Shown here: positions 1 through 12,347 of the stretch, one piece after another
Layout of the letters: every line of letters starts with the position of its first letter
How positions within the stretch are numbered: position 1 is the first letter of the stretch
NCBI GenBank assembly: GCA_000934385.1
Contig: KN880536.1
Coordinates: forward strand, 1-64,000
Reading direction: 5' to 3'
Length of the DNA: 64,000 nucleotides
From: Cylindrobasidium torrendii FP15055 ss-10
Lineage: Eukaryota; Basidiomycota; Agaricomycetes; Agaricales; Physalacriaceae
Position numbers and translations under genes: made by a program
Notes under the pieces: model-generated
Databases searched by the model: none
Told to the model about the DNA's origin: nothing
What the model saw: the letters and a program-made list of their open reading frames with translations, nothing else

Positions 1-455
1 AGACTGTGGGGGACGTTCTCGACGCATACGAGCGGCCCAGATGATGGAATACGCCTAGATACTGTCAGAAAACGAGATTCTAGGGCCCAGCAATGAATTC
101 TCGTACCTCCATTATGATTTCACGTAAGTAGGTATAGATGCACAACATTCCTCGGGCAGACGACGCCGAGGTTTGGGACGAAAGGCATGACAAGAGTGAA
201 GCACGCGGATATTTTAAACGTCGGTCGAGGATGGCTAGTGCATTTCGCACCTGTTTTCGCACCTTCAGGCCTCTGACCTACGTCTGCTCATCCCCGCATA
301 ACTAGTCCTCTTCCCGGCGAAAAGCCGTGGAAGGTGAGGTTCTTGTGTCCGGAATGACTTCGAGCGGTTCGGATAGTAAGTGTGTCGGCGTCGTCCAGGG
401 TGTGGTGAGTCCTTTCTGTATCGTGGAGGGAGCAAGAAAGAGTTCTGGTCCCGCG
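1..455 (+). repeat. Left terminal inverted repeat of the transposon
   Basis: Reads as the reverse complement of 11585-12025. Landmarks shared by both arms include gggcccagcaat, cgcacctgttttcgc, gacctacgtctgctcat and gaaaagccgtggaag. By eye about four in five positions match, and the match fades around 440-455. It already starts at base 1, so the repeat may extend beyond the window. Confidence 0.85.
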
Positions 456-913
456 TGCCTTAATTCGCCCTAATAATGCCGGATGCCGATTAGACTTAAC
501 TCCGTTCCGGCCACACTTGAAGCTTGACTATCAACGGTCAAATTTTCAAAACCCAACGAAATTGCTATTTGTCGTCGGGTTCTCTAAACCACCAACAACG
601 TTCGAGAGCTTCGGTCTTTGCACCGAGCGCAACTGCTTTCCGCCACTGCGAGAACCAGACGCCACTCGACGCCCAATGATGCCATTTGCGAGGGAAAGTC
701 CCCCAAGAGGGGCTGTTCCTCTACATTGTGATGTCATGCCCAATGCACTTGAACTCTTGATCAGTACTGCCGGGCCTGTCGAATCTAGACGCTGTGTGTC
801 CATCCGCAGACAACTGTAGTCTGTCGCGATCATGATTTCCCGCCGAGTTTGTTTGTTTTCTGAGACTTAGCGGTGTCTGAATCTCTGCTTCTCCCCTCGC
901 TGCACGTCCGACG

Positions 914-3900
914 ATGAGCAACGCTCAGGATCCCGCGCCTGCTCATGCCCCGCCGTTTACCCCGCTCGCTGGCGAACACGGCGCTGATTTCAGTTTCGAC
1001 GGACCTAGAGACCCAGTGCTACCGAAATTCTTTCTCTACTCCACCGGTGAATGGCATCCATGCCTCTCCCCAGCACTCAGAAAGCGCAATGTCGTCAAAC
1101 GCGTTTTCCTATATGAGACATGGACCGACCCCGCCTGGGCAAGAGAATTCTGCAAGTATGCTGATGAGCACCTCAACGTCGTTGAGGGTCCAAACGAGGA
1201 GGCCGTAGGGCACGGTACGTCTCGCCCCTTTCTTTCTTGCAGCGACCTCTGATTTTCACTTGAGGTCATCTCCTTCTTGAGCCTGGCGACGTTGTCTTCG
1301 CCAGGAAACATGGGTGCAAGGATCGTAGCCTAGACGTCCTCAAGTACTCGGCATTCGAAGTGTATGTCGCCTAGTACGCCTCCTGCTCAGCACGCTTATG
1401 CTATGGTCTCGTAGGCGCCGCATATTCGACCGTGAAACGGCTGACCGTCTCGAACGCATCATTATTGAAAGTGTCGGGACTGTCGACACGCGCGACCCGT
1501 CAGGAATCACTCCCATTCAACAAGACGCTCGTTTCTCTGGTGTCCGTGGGTCTGCCAATAGTGTCTCGGTTGGATTGAGCGTCGAGCAACAAACAAGTCT
1601 TGTCCATCCCGCCGCGGGCGGTCGAGCCGGTGCCGACGTCCAAGATGACTGGGGACTAAAGATTCGACAGGATATCAATCTCGTGCGTTTGCCTATTCGC
1701 TGCTCAATGGTATACTGACCATGCATTAGGCGTTCCCAGACGCAGGCGTTGATTTCCTCCAGTTGATGGTCCCTTCCATGATCTCCGCGCTTCAAGAGAA
1801 TCATGACATCCACAAATACCCGATGCCTGGATCAACAAAGAACGTCGCCTTCGCTGGTGTGCAAGAGAACATAGCAAATATAGTCCCGTATACTTCTCGT
1901 GCGTCTCCTATTCTTTGACCAGTCCGGCATTGAGTGCTAGCTTTATTGCAGGAGAAAGCCTTTCACGACAGATGAGATTTTTCGGCGGAAAACATCGGGA
2001 CACGAAGGATTCCATTGCTGCAACCACTGTTTTGTTTGCTTGGACCGATGCTCCCGTCGAAGAGGGATTCGAGGGAGGGCGAATCTACTTCACCGAACTT
2101 GGTGCGTACGGAGTATTAAACTCATTCATTATCGAGAATTTCTCGGGTCGCGAAACTCATGGTGGCACCCCTCCTCGCGGGGCCAAAGGCGCTATTATCG
2201 ACAAGCCGTACGTTCGCGTAGCGATTGTCTTGTACCCTCCCTCGTTGGTGATGAGCGGCAATGCCGTATACAATATCGCTGCAGGCGGCAACAAAAAAGC
2301 GCTGCAGATGCCGCCGGAATTCGTAGCTGCCAGGTGCGTTGCGTGTGAGCTTCTGTCGACTTGCTGAATATACTTCCACAGCGCCGGCAATGTCAAGCTC
2401 CCGTGCTCAAGCATGAACATTGCGCAGGACGGTCACATCATCATGAGCCGCGAAAACCACGTCAATAGTGTTTCCCACAATGCGCTCGCCTTTGTTACAG
2501 GGATACTTGGTCAACTCCCTGCCGACTACAGCGTCAAAGTCGATACAGCTGCCGTTCTCAATGCAATTACCTACCAGCCAAATGACCCCGTTGTCGCCAC
2601 AAGTTTGTCTGCATTGGAATCACATACTCGACGCTAATGCAGATTGTAGCGCCTCCACAAGCTTCTCCTGCGGCATCGACACCTCGCCGGGTTCCTGTAG
2701 CACCATGGCCCTTAGCCCCCACTGTAGGCTCTGCATCTGCCGGTACGTCTCAATGCCTACATCAAGGCTACTCTAAACAAGCCTCAGCGCGAACGAACGC
2801 CGCGAAAAACTGGGAAATCCATTGCCAAACACTTAGCCAGTTCACTCCTAGCGCCGCTGCGGGCGCGTCGCGCCCAGACATCGAGAAAGCCCTCAGTACG
2901 TATGCAAATTGTCCTATCCATTCCAGGCGACTTACACATACAGGCAAAGTAGTAAAGCAAGGGAATCCGCCAAAACAGACACACCCAACTGCTCCGCCCA
3001 TAACTTCCTCAGCGGCCAGGTCTGACGTGCGCCGCCGTCGCAAGCACGATCGTCAAGGTAGGTGAAGGTGCTCCATCTGTCAGGTAGATACTGAGTTATT
3101 ACAGTGGATAGCGCCATGGTCGCTCAGGCCATCACAGCCGTGGATCAGGTTGGCAGTCGCGTCACTCGCGCACAGTCTAAAAAGCGCAAGCTGCTCACGA
3201 ATGAAGCCGAAGTCGACGAGGACGATGTTGTAGATATCCGTGGGCACAAGCGCATTCTCCGTAATGTTCGTCCCCGTTAGACCTCAATGAGAATACTTTT
3301 TGATGTACCCCAGAGTGGAGAAGGCGCCATAGAGTACAAGATCACAACGAGAAACCCCCACGGAGACCAATCAAACATTTGGGTATCATATCCCGTACTG
3401 TAAGTCTATTGAGCTTATTCTACCTTGGGACGCCGTGAATTGAACCCAATCAGAAAGGTGGCCTGTTCCAGGCGCCTTGCCGCATACAACGAGAGCAAAG
3501 GGATCGCAATCCTTCCCAATGGCGACGTTACCTTCCAAGATAAGACTACAGGCAACATGAACCACCCAGACGACGGTGGCGACTCGAGCGGAAACTCCCC
3601 TTCCGACGATGATTATATTCAGAACCTCTTCGACGATGACTTAGACGATGTCAGCGATATTGGAGATGCTGGATGGATGGACTCGCCAGCGTTGCGTGTG
3701 CGGGCATGTCGCGATAGCTATACAGACGACTCAGGTGTTTGGGATAGTTAAGTCTTCGATCTAGTACTAACTTGCCGCAGAAATTCCTTTCATCAAGGCG
3801 TTGTCGATGGTGAACAGTCGACAGGCCCTCGCCCGTATGGCCCGGGCGTGTGGGTATCTTCAGCGCCTACCTCCGTCACATCAGAGTGGGCCATTCGTGC

Positions 3901-5620
3901 AGCAGTTCGCATCTCTCCATCACGCCTTCTCACAGGACATGGCAAATCTGGAGGCTGTGGCACAGGTTCATCGCATGTGCACTTCGCTGAGCATAGTCGC
4001 CGATGATATCGAAGTCCAGCATACGACTCTCAAACTTCAGCAGCAGCTTTACCTGCAAACTCGCCTATCCTTGCGTCAGTGGATCACTCGACATCTGCGC
4101 GGAGATTCACCCACACCTGACTGGCTGTCCACGATTGTCTCAAGAATATCGAGCTATGCATACTCGTGGATAATCGTACCTCCCAATGGCCACATATTCG
4201 ATTCACTCGCTCTTCCTTTCATCCAGCCTCCGAAAACATACACATATCTTCCTCCAGTCACCAAGTTGCGTCGATACAACTCCACGAACACAAATGTCGA
4301 GCAACAAATACTCACGGACTGCATTACAGTTGTCGAGGCGCTCCTTGGTATCGAGGCTTCCGAGACATCAAAAGCCCAAGGTCGCTTCTTATCGGTGCTG
4401 GAGGAAACCCTTCCACCATCGTCGCTATCCTGTTTCCTACTTCTTCCGCCAATCTGGGAAACATACCAATCCCCAGAGTCATATCTCATATCCACACGCA
4501 AACGGGCTCATCGCCAAACCGGGATTATTCAATCGCAAGATTGGGGCGACCTCAGACAAGCCCTTCAGAAGCACCCATTCGTTCACGCTCTTCATGACCA
4601 TGCAACACCGCCAGCCATTCTCCTTGCGCGCTTTGGGGAAATACGGCTACAATTCATCACAACGGCGCGCAAACTGACTTCAAAGGTCAAGCCAGGCCGG
4701 GACCAGCCTATGGTCCTACCTACCGTGGAGATAGCCGAGTCTCTCACTCATCCATTTGTCGACTTCATCGATGCTGTTCTTCCATATGTTCGTGGGGAGC
4801 AGCCAGCAAAAGCGTCAGATCTTTGGAAGAATGTCGTCACTGCGGCCAACAAACTTCTACCTTTCCGTGAAAGAGCGCCAGGCCGTGCACACCTTCGTGT
4901 GAATCCCGTATTTACGTCTGCCAGGCCCGACACTGCTACATCGGTCGTTCGCAGCCTGATCATACACCGTGGCATCACTTTCAACTCTCCCAAGGAACTT
5001 GACCATCCTGGACTCTTCACTCGCCGACAAGACTGGTACAGCTTTCGCGGGGACGGCGGCGATACCGATGAAGCGCTCTTCTGCGACCGTCGCGCGTACG
5101 GACAGCCAAACGACCGGTCCTCAAAACACTTTGAGACTTATTGGAGAGCTGGCGACATCATTTCCCGATATCTCAACGCACCAACGCCTCCATCGTTCGT
5201 TGAGACGCTCAGCTTTGTACGCACGAACGGTCCACTTGAGGGATTCGCCTTACCGTCCTTCGGTCCTCTGAGCACTCTTCTTCTTGTCGAAGACATGGTC
5301 TATGCCGGGCTTGTGAGCTGGCCATCGGTGGAAGAATTTGGCGCAGTCGTCGCAGAGCTGGGAAAAGGCGCCACAGATGCATTGGTGATGCTAGGTTTGA
5401 TATCGCACGAAGCATCCCAGGCAGAGATTGCAGGTGCATTTGTCCAAACCTATAGGTATGCAAATAATCTCCCGGATAATTTTAGTATTCATTCTTGCTC
5501 TTATTAAGGGTGCTCAACAAGGAGCAGTGGTTCGAGCAAGACGTTCTTGAGATGGGGTTCGATATGTTTATGCTGGAACACGCCCTATGCAAGTACAAGA
5601 GATGCTACGCATGGTTGTAG
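914..5620 (+). CDS. TET/JBP-type 2-oxoglutarate/Fe(II) dioxygenase, transposon-borne
   Basis: Exons join as 914-1214, 1265-1361, 1415-1682, 1730-1898, 1952-2333, 2382-2589, 2643-2742, 2788-2895, 2944-3057, 3105-3265, 3314-3399, 3454-3734, 3781-5455 and 5509-5620. Phases agree throughout and give 1353 residues. The dioxygenase core spans about residues 220-450. It has the metal motif H293-R-D295, a distal H348 in the segment FSGRETHGGTPP, and R367 as the expected 2-oxoglutarate-binding arginine. This HxD..H..R layout is that of TET/JBP enzymes, which oxidise 5-methylcytosine or thymine in DNA. A Pro/Ala-rich linker, a basic KKRK stretch (about 606) suited to nuclear import and an acidic segment lead to a C-terminal half (about 759-1353) that I do not recognise. 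The gene lies 1.4 kb upstream of the transposase on the same strand. Substrate and activity are inferred from the family only; whether the C-terminal half stays joined to the enzyme needs transcript support. Confidence 0.75.
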
Positions 5621-7019
5621 CTGAGCGTGGTCCTCAGCCCTTAGCGCTTAGCTTTGAATATTTGATACAGCATGTGTAAGATACAGACAAAACGATGTAA
5701 GCGTAGTACGCTGTATGCATGTTGCAAAGCTCTAATAAAGAAGGATCTTTACGAGGCGCATATCCGAACACTTACTGTCGGTATTTATTTTCAAACGGCT
5801 TTCAAAGCCGACTATTAGACCAACTACAAATCATAAAGGGCCAAAACCGGACTAAAAAACGCCTTGCGGCTTGCGCTGGCCTTATACCGTTTTCGGCCAA
5901 GAGCGATTGATGTCTGGCCACGCGACCATTGCTGATCTGTGGTTCCTCTGCCCAGAACTTAACGTTAACGTTAACCCCCGAACTCATCACACCTGGGTGT
6001 ACACTAGATCTGGACTCGCGCCTTCTAAAGAAAAGTTCACGATGGTGTCAAGGGTCATCAACCTGCGCTACTGTGGCTCCTTAATCTCCCGGTCGCCCGT
6101 ATATCGGTTCTACACCGTATACGCCCTCCTTATTCTTCCAAACAACGTCTCAACACCTTGGCCTACACCTGGAGCTACCGGTTATGCAAAACTTGAACGA
6201 GCGCCTACCCACGTCTGCAGGTCATTCTCTTGTGTCTGAGAGTTGCGGGGTGCGTCGTTAGTTCGCCCAGACTGCGATGGCTAAGCAATTTAACCACCGC
6301 AGATATTTCAAGCAACCCCTTCCTTCCACCGACGTATCCAACAAATGGACATGCGCTGAACTGAGGCTGAACGACGGGTGAGCTGGACTGCCCAGCGCCT
6401 GGCTTCGTACTCATTGTCAACAGTCCGTCGCGATCGTGTCTTGTGCCTATCTGCGAACAGGCCAGAGGGAAGAATGCTATAGAGGACTAGTAGAAGGAGG
6501 ATAGCGCGCAGGGAACCCGGAAAGAGTGCTATAGAAGACACACTGCTACGTTGTACAACTCTTGACGCTTGAAGGCCGACTTCGATGCGCTCACGATATA
6601 CAGTATCGTATCGCCCTTTGCTTAATTCGCAGTATACACGAAGCTCCCGCTCGATATATCAGATTTGTACATGTTCAGAATAGCCCCGGCTACAACGTGG
6701 TAACATGCAGCGGTCTGTTGAGCACGTCAGTATTGACCGCAGCCTTCCATCTGCCCTTCATTGACCTTCTGCTCCCCCTCTCAACTTTGTCATGCCTGTT
6801 TGCTCCTGTCGGCTTTGCAAAAATGGGTCATACTTGGATCAAGGCTCTGGAAGATTTGTCGTGGGCGGATCGGTAATTTCCAGATCCCTGAGGGACTCTC
6901 ATCGATCCTCAGAACGCTCTGAGAAAAGGCTGGTTATAGAAAATCAACAAGATTCCTCGCTTGCGTCTAGGTAACTCTTCTACACGTTGGTGAACGCCTT
7001 TCTGACAAACAGCCTCAGC
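5621..7019. other. Spacer inside the transposon between its two genes
   Basis: About 1.4 kb with only short, unconvincing reading frames. A short tandem run aacgttaacgttaac lies near 5960. It probably contains the 3' end of the dioxygenase transcript and the promoter of the transposase gene. Confidence 0.5.
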
Positions 7020-10000
7020 ATGGAGCCTCAGCACGCTCACGCTTCACCAATGGCATCCCAACTCGCGTATCTTCATGATCAGGCTTCCGACGCCACGCGC
7101 TTTCGCCTCGAATATCGCCCGGATTCCCTCCAGCTAGCTCGCGCAGAGCCCTTCCCGCCGGACCCTCTTCCATTCCCGTCCAACAGTCTAGACGTCTTGC
7201 ATCGTTTGAGTAACAGCCCTCAAAATCAACACTACCTTGACCTGGAGTCGCAGGTGCTCGAAATCCAACGACACTTACGTGCCCTAACCGCGACCGATCT
7301 TGTTGACCACGCCAACCTTATCGACATGGCCAATGTTGTCCATCGATGCCTTCATATAGCGAAAGGAGCTGCATGGCAACGTAATGTCACAACGTCGACG
7401 AGGAAGCATGAGATTTGGGTTAACGGTTAGTCGGGTCATGTCTAGAGAGTCGACGTGTTGACTCAGGCCTTTCTGCGGGTCAGACAACTACTTTGAAGAG
7501 CCACGCCCTCGCACTCTACTTGCGCGCCTCGAATGCTACCGAGTCCTCTTGGGGCGATACTTTTTTCATACCAGTCGTGTGTACTCCAAGATCGGCCTTG
7601 TCGCAGAACGTATGAAGCTGCGCATCTTACAACGTAGTGAAGACGAAATTCCTCGCAGCGCATCGACGTTTGTTCGTGATCTTGGCCTAGACGGGCCCTT
7701 GCCCACCGTTCTTGTGGTCTGCCCGTCGTGCGATGCCCTCTACAGCCCAATGTCCCACAAGGCTAGCTTTGATGTCCAGAACATACCAACCTGTACGTGG
7801 AAGCAGACGCCAGCTTCCCTTGTATGCGCAGTGCCGCTCTACTCTATCAAATCATCGCGTACTGGCAAGCCGCGATTGACGCCGCGATTGAAGTACGCAA
7901 GCCGAAGCGTCAAGGATTGGATTGGATTGTTTCTCTCGCAACCTGGGATGGAAGATCTCATGGAAAGCTACAAACAGTGCGGACAATCCCCCGAAATGAG
8001 CGACATTCAGCAATCGCCGTTCTGGTGGACATTCCCAGGCCCCGACGCAGAAGGAGTTGGCGTTGCAAAAGAGGGCCAGACATTCTTCGGAGATGCCAGT
8101 GAATCAGAGCTGCGCTTATTGTTTGGATTTGGGCTCGACGGGTTCAACCCATTTCGTATGGGTACCGCAAAGCAGGCATGCCAGAACATCACCATAATGC
8201 TTGCCAGAATGCTCACCGATGTCTAGGTTCGCTCATCTACAGGAATATACCTTGTTTGCTTGAATTTACCACCCCACATACGATGGCTCCCCAACAAGAC
8301 GATGCTTCTTGGCGTCATTCCAGGTCATCCAAGCCAAGACCAGGTCAATCACTACCTCTGTCGCGTCATTCGGGACTTTCAAGATCTCTGGAAAGGCGTA
8401 TTCTACTCGAGGACGTTCAAATATGCGTTTGGAAGACTTACTCGAGCTGCCATTGCACTGGTCATCTGCGACATGCTTGCGCTACGTCAAGTACTTGGCT
8501 TCCCAGGCGCCACGGCGACAAACTTCTGTACCCTCTGTACACTACCTATTCAACAAATCGACAACGTCGACTCCAATACCTGGCTTGCACGACACTGGCC
8601 CACGATGAAAGAGGCGGCAAGGCAATGGCGGGACGCACCCAATGAAGGGCAACGAGAGGCGCTCTGGAAACAGACTCAACTTCGTTACACCCCATTCGTG
8701 GAACTGCCTTATTGGAACTCTCTTATTTCGGCCCCACCAGAGCCTATGCACTGGAGGGCGTTGGGGACCTTTCAGTCACTCATACGAACGGTGTACGGTA
8801 TCAATGTTGCGGTGGAAGGGAGTGACGGGACGCGATTAGATTTGGGAATCAAACGGCCTCCCCCCGAGAGGCTTGTTGCTGCTGTACGATACATCAACAT
8901 GCACAGCGAGACACTTCCGGCCGACTTTCGCGATGTACTTCTTGGGGAGACGCAGGCCATTTTAGCCACTATTTGTTTTGATAACGGGTTGGCATATGGT
9001 GGTCGGAAGGAAAGACTGGTCGACCAGATTCTTGGAGCAGTACATTTTCTGGGCAGCTTTTGAGTAGTTGACTGAATCTTTGACAGAAAAACGAGGACGC
9101 CGGCATGATTTTCCGTGCTTATCATGATGATGAAGACGTTGTCTATGAAGATCCTTCCCTGGATCCAGCCATTCTGGGCCTCTTGTCAATGTCAGAAGAG
9201 CCCTCCACAAGCGCTCCTGTTGCTGCTACTCTCTCTGCTTCACAACCCTCCGCCTCCACGGCTCATGTCCCAGATTCCAACTTTCACCCTCCTCTCCCTG
9301 CAGAGGTTCAAGACGTTGGCAGACGCTTGCAGCTACACGCTGACAATTTGCAACTCTCCCTGTCAGATCCTACTACCAGGGTTGAGTCCGTTTGTGCGCT
9401 TGTGAGCTAATAGCTGAATCTTCTCAACAGTCTGCCGAGCTCTCTGCGCATCACGGGAAGCGCAAGGCCGATCTGCCTGCAAATCATCCTGGTGACGCCA
9501 AAAGACCTAGGAATAGTCAAGAGGAGTTCAGACGACGGTTTCTTGAAGGTAGTTCTGCTCCCCACAATTGCTGCGTTCGCCCTCTGATGATGCGTAGGTA
9601 CAATCACTCTGAGCATGCTACAAAACCAAGTGCATAGTACGCACCTCAAGACTTGGTGCGACGAGAAAGGCATTGCTCGTGATCCGGCTGACACGAACCA
9701 CGTATTGGGTTCCAAAATACACAATTGGGTAAGTCAAATCCTTTTTTGCAATGTTGTTTGGCGCTAACGCGCTGCTGGAGATGAGGGAGAATGTTGAGAC
9801 CGCGTCAACCTCGCGTCATATCCTAGGTTCGACGATTATGGCGGAAAGTCGGCATGACATTGAGAAAGCCATTCTCCCGATGAACGTGTCCCGGCCTCCG
9901 TTGAATTGGGGAACGCCTACTCGCGGAAAACTCAGCGCGAACGAGTGGGACATTCTTTGCCTGTACATGCTACCAATCACGCTCATTCGGGTCTGGGGCT

Positions 10001-11191
10001 ACAAGAAACCTGAGGCTATGGGTGATAACGACAGATCAATAATAGAGGCATACCGCACTAGACGCTTCAAGGCGATTCTGCACAACTACATCGATCTTGT
10101 CAAGGCAATGCTCATGGTCGTCAACCGTGTTACATCTGCTGCACACGCGGCGAGCTTTAAGAACCACATCCAACGCCATTTACAGACTCTACAGGCGCTG
10201 TTTGACGACTTCCACGTCAAGCCCATCAACCACGTACCTCAGCATTTCGATTTTTTCCTGGAGTTTCTGGGGCCAACATTTGCGTATCACGTACCGGGAT
10301 TCGAGCGAATCAACTTCTTGCTTCAGAACACCAATACTAATCGCAAGCACGGTCGGTGACAAAAGTACACTACCAAAGAAGTAACTGAAACGCGTTAGGT
10401 GAAATGGAAGCAAGCATGCTTCAACACTTCTATGAGGCGTCAAGATTCGTAGCCATCTTCAAGGGCGACACTGAGCTCAATAACCTGTCGAGCGAATTAC
10501 AGGACTGTTTCACGCAGATGGAGGCTGAGCACAGTCTGGGCTTACGCCTTCTCACAGACGGAACGATGGCCACGGACGGTGTTGTCGGCCAGGCGGCAGC
10601 AACTGTCTTTATGCCCGATCCAGAGCTTGGGAGAATCATCCAGCGCAAGGTTGAGTATATGGAAAACGCACCAGCAGTGCCATGGTATGCCGCTCAATAC
10701 GAGAGGGTGATAATCGGCGGCTGGGAATATGCGCGCGGACCACACAACCAAGTAGGAAGCTATGCGATGATGGCGCCAGAAATCGGAGCCCATATTGAAC
10801 ATGTCCTATCCATCCGTTCACTAGTACCTGGCGATGAGAGAATGGTTACAATCCTTCTCTGCAGTACTTTCCCGCGGCACGACGGTACTGACATTTATGC
10901 TGAGATGGAGATGGGATTCTTGACGAAGAGGGAGGCTAATGAAAAGCTCGAGGCTTTTGGGGAGAAAGATGTTGTGTGCGCGCTAATAGCAACAAGGGTG
11001 ATGATTGAAGGACACGAAACACTGCATCTACTGCCCTACAACAAGGTCAGGGCCCCGATTCACATAAGTATAGTGTGGACTTACTTGTGCAGAAACGGAA
11101 GCCATTCGACCTGAAAGACCCTGTGTCGTTGCCTGTGGTGCCTCCAGAGGTGCGGGAAATGCAGCACCGCGGAAGGGGTACCGCAAGCTAG
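7020..11191 (+). CDS. Tnp2-family (Plavaka/EnSpm) transposase
   Basis: Exons join as 7020-7425, 7484-8161, 8243-9039, 9087-9380, 9431-9548, 9598-9728, 9781-10351, 10399-11045 and 11093-11191, giving an unbroken protein of 1246 residues. A Cys cluster (CPSC...C...C) lies near 213-245. The Tnp2 core follows with the family blocks DGFNPF, CLNLPPH and GVIPG (about 350-400). Further on come a second Cys pair (CTLC), the EPMHW segment, and the late blocks typical of fungal Tnp2 proteins: a P-I-T-L-I-R-V-W segment, FGPxFAYHVPGFERIN-like residues, and EMEASMLQHF. The protein should excise and reinsert the element by acting on the terminal repeats. Start chosen at the methionine at 7020; an in-frame ATG or near-cognate codon at 6987 would add 11 residues. 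An intact long transposase suggests recent activity or continuing selection. Confidence 0.88.
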
Positions 11192-11584
11192 AGATACAAA
11201 GGCGCGCAAGTAGCCCTTTAGTAGATAGATTAGGTGTAATGTCAGAGTTTCGGCGCCTTATTAAAATTAAAATCATAGCCTACTTTCTGTATCCTCAAAG
11301 AGCTGCTGGGTGCAAATTCGGGTGGTGGGAAGAACTTGATGCTCAAGCATGCTATTGTCGAAATGCAATCCCACCTGTGTAAACCGGAACGCGCGGAAAA
11401 TGTCGATTTACTGTGGGAGCAAAAGGACAGGTGCTCCCTGCGCAAAGACAGAGGTGTGCGAATAATGCTCTGTAATACGCAGGGTGTTAATTCTAAGTGC
11501 CCAAATGGCGTTGAGTCTTGACCCGCACCTAGCATCAATTTTGATCGATTGATCGTACAGCCGCCGGTACGGCGGTATGCGGCT
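11192..11584. other. 3' flank of the transposase, no gene seen
   Basis: About 390 bases between the transposase stop and the right inverted repeat. It probably holds the transcript 3' end and subterminal sequence; no convincing reading frame. Confidence 0.5.
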
Positions 11585-12025
11585 CGAGATCAGAACGCTG
11601 GATCTCCCTCCACAGTGCAGCTCACCACATCCTGGACGATGCCAACCCGTTTGCAATCCGAACCGCTCAAAATCTTGTCGCACGCAGGACCGTCATCTTC
11701 CACGGCTTTTCGTCGGGAAATGGACTAGTTACGCGGAGATGAGCAGACGTAGGTCGGAGGCCTAAATGCGCGAAAACAGGTGCGAGATGCACTCACAATC
11801 CGCGACTGATCTCTTAATTCATGTGTGCTTCGCTCTTGCCATTCATCTCGTCCCATACCACGACGTCGTCTGGCCCAGTATAGGAATATCGTGTATACCT
11901 ACGCGAAATCATACTGAAGGTACGAGAATTGATTGCTGGGCCCTCGAATTTCGTTTACTGACAATAGCTAGGCGTATTCCATTATGCGGGCTGCTCTTAG
12001 GCAACGAGAACGTCCCCCGCAGTCT
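11585..12025 (-). repeat. Right terminal inverted repeat of the transposon
   Basis: Inverted copy of 1-455. Its outermost paired base is 12025, matching base 1 of the window. Sequence beyond 12025 cannot be compared because the corresponding left flank is outside the window. Confidence 0.85.
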
Positions 12026-12347
12026 CTCATCTACGCTCGCGACGTCCGGTCCCGCGGCCATACCACAGGTTCGAAATCCCCCTCCCACATCTCCAACAAC
12101 GCGTTTTAATTCAGAAAAGGTCATTCCTAACAGATGAAATTGAAATTCCCGCCGTTCTCGATACTCAGGACGCATTTCACATCCACGCTGTGACTATCAG
12201 GAACCACCGACTGCCGTGATACAGCTAATCTAGACATGCACTCACAAAGAAAAGCAATGACGGCGCCGTGACTGCGGGTGGCGAGCCTCACATGCATGGA
12301 CGGTGTGGCAAAGACTACCCTTTCTCTTGACTCTCACTGTCATTCCA

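Larger units (their letters stand above)
1..12025 (+). mobile_element. Plavaka-type (Tnp2/EnSpm) DNA transposon carrying a TET/JBP dioxygenase gene
   Basis: The left end (1-455) and the segment 11585-12025 are inverted copies of each other, and the two genes between them are a Tnp2-domain transposase and a TET/JBP-type dioxygenase, both on the plus strand. Base 1 pairs with base 12025, so the true terminus may lie left of the window; target-site duplications therefore cannot be checked. Tnp2 transposases define EnSpm/CACTA elements, and the fungal branch is called Plavaka. TET/JBP genes in Agaricomycetes are known to expand together with DNA transposons. Both genes are free of stops after splicing, so the element is potentially autonomous. 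Confidence 0.8.

Noticed and set aside
3801..5507. The long open frame as a separate 568-residue gene
   Set aside because: An intron at 3735-3780 joins it in phase to the preceding exon, and its final exon continues at 5509. A separate gene would lack its natural start context.
914..5620. KDZ-type transposase
   Set aside because: KDZ elements are the known partners of fungal TET/JBP genes, but neither protein here shows KDZ motifs; the transposase matches Tnp2.
7549..9063. Open frames at 7549-8226 and 8260-9063 as independent genes
   Set aside because: An intron at 8162-8242 joins them across the Tnp2 core, giving DGFNPFRMG..CLNLPPH, so they are exons of one transposase.
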